This document shows, in pieces, positions 35,136 to 35,811 of a stretch of 35,811 nucleotides of DNA. The DNA is taken from contig CANGPV010000013.1 of NCBI GenBank assembly GCA_947455935.1, positions 1-35,811 of the forward strand, in the 5' to 3' direction. The first letter of the stretch is position 1. Each line of letters begins with the position of its first letter. This DNA comes from Comamonadaceae bacterium (lineage in GTDB: Bacteria; Pseudomonadota; Gammaproteobacteria; Burkholderiales; Burkholderiaceae_C). Position numbers and translations under genes: made by a program. Under the pieces are notes generated by a model. The model ran no database searches. It was given only the letters and a program-made list of their open reading frames with translations, and was not told the origin of the DNA.

Positions 35136-35811
35136 CTTGGGCGCAGGCATGGGCGGCAACAGGGCTTCAATGGCCGCAGCCACCGCCAACAACCGCCTGT
35201 CGCTGGCCACCGGCCCGTCCAGCTCCAAGCCCAGCGGCAAGCCCGCTTTGTTCAAGCCCATGGGAATGCTGATGCCAGGGATGCCCGCATTGCTGCCTGG
35301 ATCGGTGTTGCGGATGTAAGTGGGAAAGGTCGGGACTTGTGCGCCATTGAGTTCCACCGTTTCATCTTGACCAATAGGCCTAGCCGGCAGAACGGTGGTT
35401 GGAAACACCAAGGCGTCTAGGCGGTGTGAGGAAAAATGCTCCGCATACACCGCTTGCAAATGCACCCGCGCTTTCAAAGCCGCCTCGTAAGCCGCACGTG
35501 GCATGGCTTGGTCACCCAATTGCGAACCCACGATACCCGCCACATCAGGGCTGGCAATTTTTTCGGCAATTTGGGCCAGCGACAGCTTGTAGCGGTTGTG
35601 TGCCAAGTAGGCCGGCAGGTCAACGGTCAGCTCATACAAAGCCACCGGAAAACCTACCTGCGCATTCAGGGCTGACATACCCGCCACATCGCCCTCAACC
35701 AAGCTCACACCCGCGCGGGACAGTTGTTCCAGCAAGGCTTCCATGGCTTTCAACACCTCGTCGTCGGCACCTTGGTAAAAATCGGCACGCGGCACACCCA
35801 AGCGCAAGCCC
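35130..35811 (-). CDS. Amidase, C-terminal part (cut by the window edge)
   Basis: About 227 residues of an amidase-signature family protein, entering the window at GLRLGVPR and ending at PAPKR. The segment GIPGISIPMGLNKAGLPLGL is the conserved C-terminal motif. The Ser-cisSer-Lys catalytic core lies in the missing N-terminal part, so activity cannot be judged. A TTG at 35807 in this frame is not the true start. It converges on the Bug gene, with four bases between stops. Substrate unknown. Confidence 0.85.
   Translation of the reverse strand, partial: GLRLGVPRADFYQGADDEVLKAMEALLEQLSRAGVSLVEGDVAGMSALNAQVGFPVALYELTVDLPAYLAHNRYKLSLAQIAEKIASPDVAGIVGSQLGDQAMPRAAYEAALKARVHLQAVYAEHFSSHRLDALVFPTTVLPARPIGQDETVELNGAQVPTFPTYIRNTDPGSNAGIPGISIPMGLNKAGLPLGLELDGPVASDRRLLAVAAAIEALLPPMPAPKR

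Overview
The window looks like chromosomal DNA of a betaproteobacterium, most likely order Burkholderiales and family Comamonadaceae (Limnohabitans/Rhodoferax-like). This rests on a phasin gene, a Bug-type solute-binding protein, a dnaG-rpoD pair whose RpoD has a Lys/Ala/Pro-rich N-terminus, and a protocatechuate 4,5-cleavage cluster in the order known from Comamonas. The taxonomic placement is inference; no marker RNA gene is present. Genes are packed tightly and many neighbours overlap by four bases (ATGA), so translational coupling is widespread.

Bases 1-4606 hold a minus-strand operon: zinc-dependent deacetylase, acyl-CoA thioesterase, nitroreductase, nicotinate phosphoribosyltransferase (pncB) and a Na+/H+ antiporter, with the start codon of one more gene at the window edge. 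Bases 4607-5400 hold a phasin gene with a good sigma-70 promoter, two matching inverted-repeat operators around it, and a strong terminator. A patatin-like lipoprotein follows on the minus strand. Bases 6385-14252 form a packed plus-strand series: HSD10-like dehydrogenase, gamma-glutamyltransferase, dnaG, rpoD and a DMT-family transporter.

Bases 14249-28543 are a 14.3-kb minus-strand run of 16 genes with almost no spacing. In transcription order these are vanA-like Rieske oxygenase, GntR/FCD regulator, branched-chain-type ABC transporter (livKHMGF order), a prepilin peptidase, and a protocatechuate meta-cleavage set (galD, ligJ, ligK, ligI, ligA, ligB, ligC), ending in an aldo/keto reductase. 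Bases 28667-35811 hold a divergent core-MetE-like methyltransferase, two small unknown genes, a metal-dependent amidohydrolase, a crotonase plus feruloyl-CoA synthase pair, a Bug solute-binding protein and the 3' part of an amidase.

Read together, the right-hand 21 kb looks like a lignin-monomer catabolic region. Fcs activates ferulate or a related hydroxycinnamate. VanA demethylates vanillate to protocatechuate. LigAB, LigC, LigI, GalD/LigJ and LigK convert protocatechuate to pyruvate and oxaloacetate. The ABC transporter and Bug protein probably supply substrates. No vanillin dehydrogenase, no vanillate demethylase reductase (VanB) and no LysR regulator are visible here. The points most worth following are the prepilin peptidase inside the catabolic run, the vanA/core-MetE divergent pair with GTATAC palindromes, the crotonase that keeps both hydratase glutamates, and the paired operators at phaP. 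I saw no tRNA, rRNA, CRISPR array or insertion sequence.
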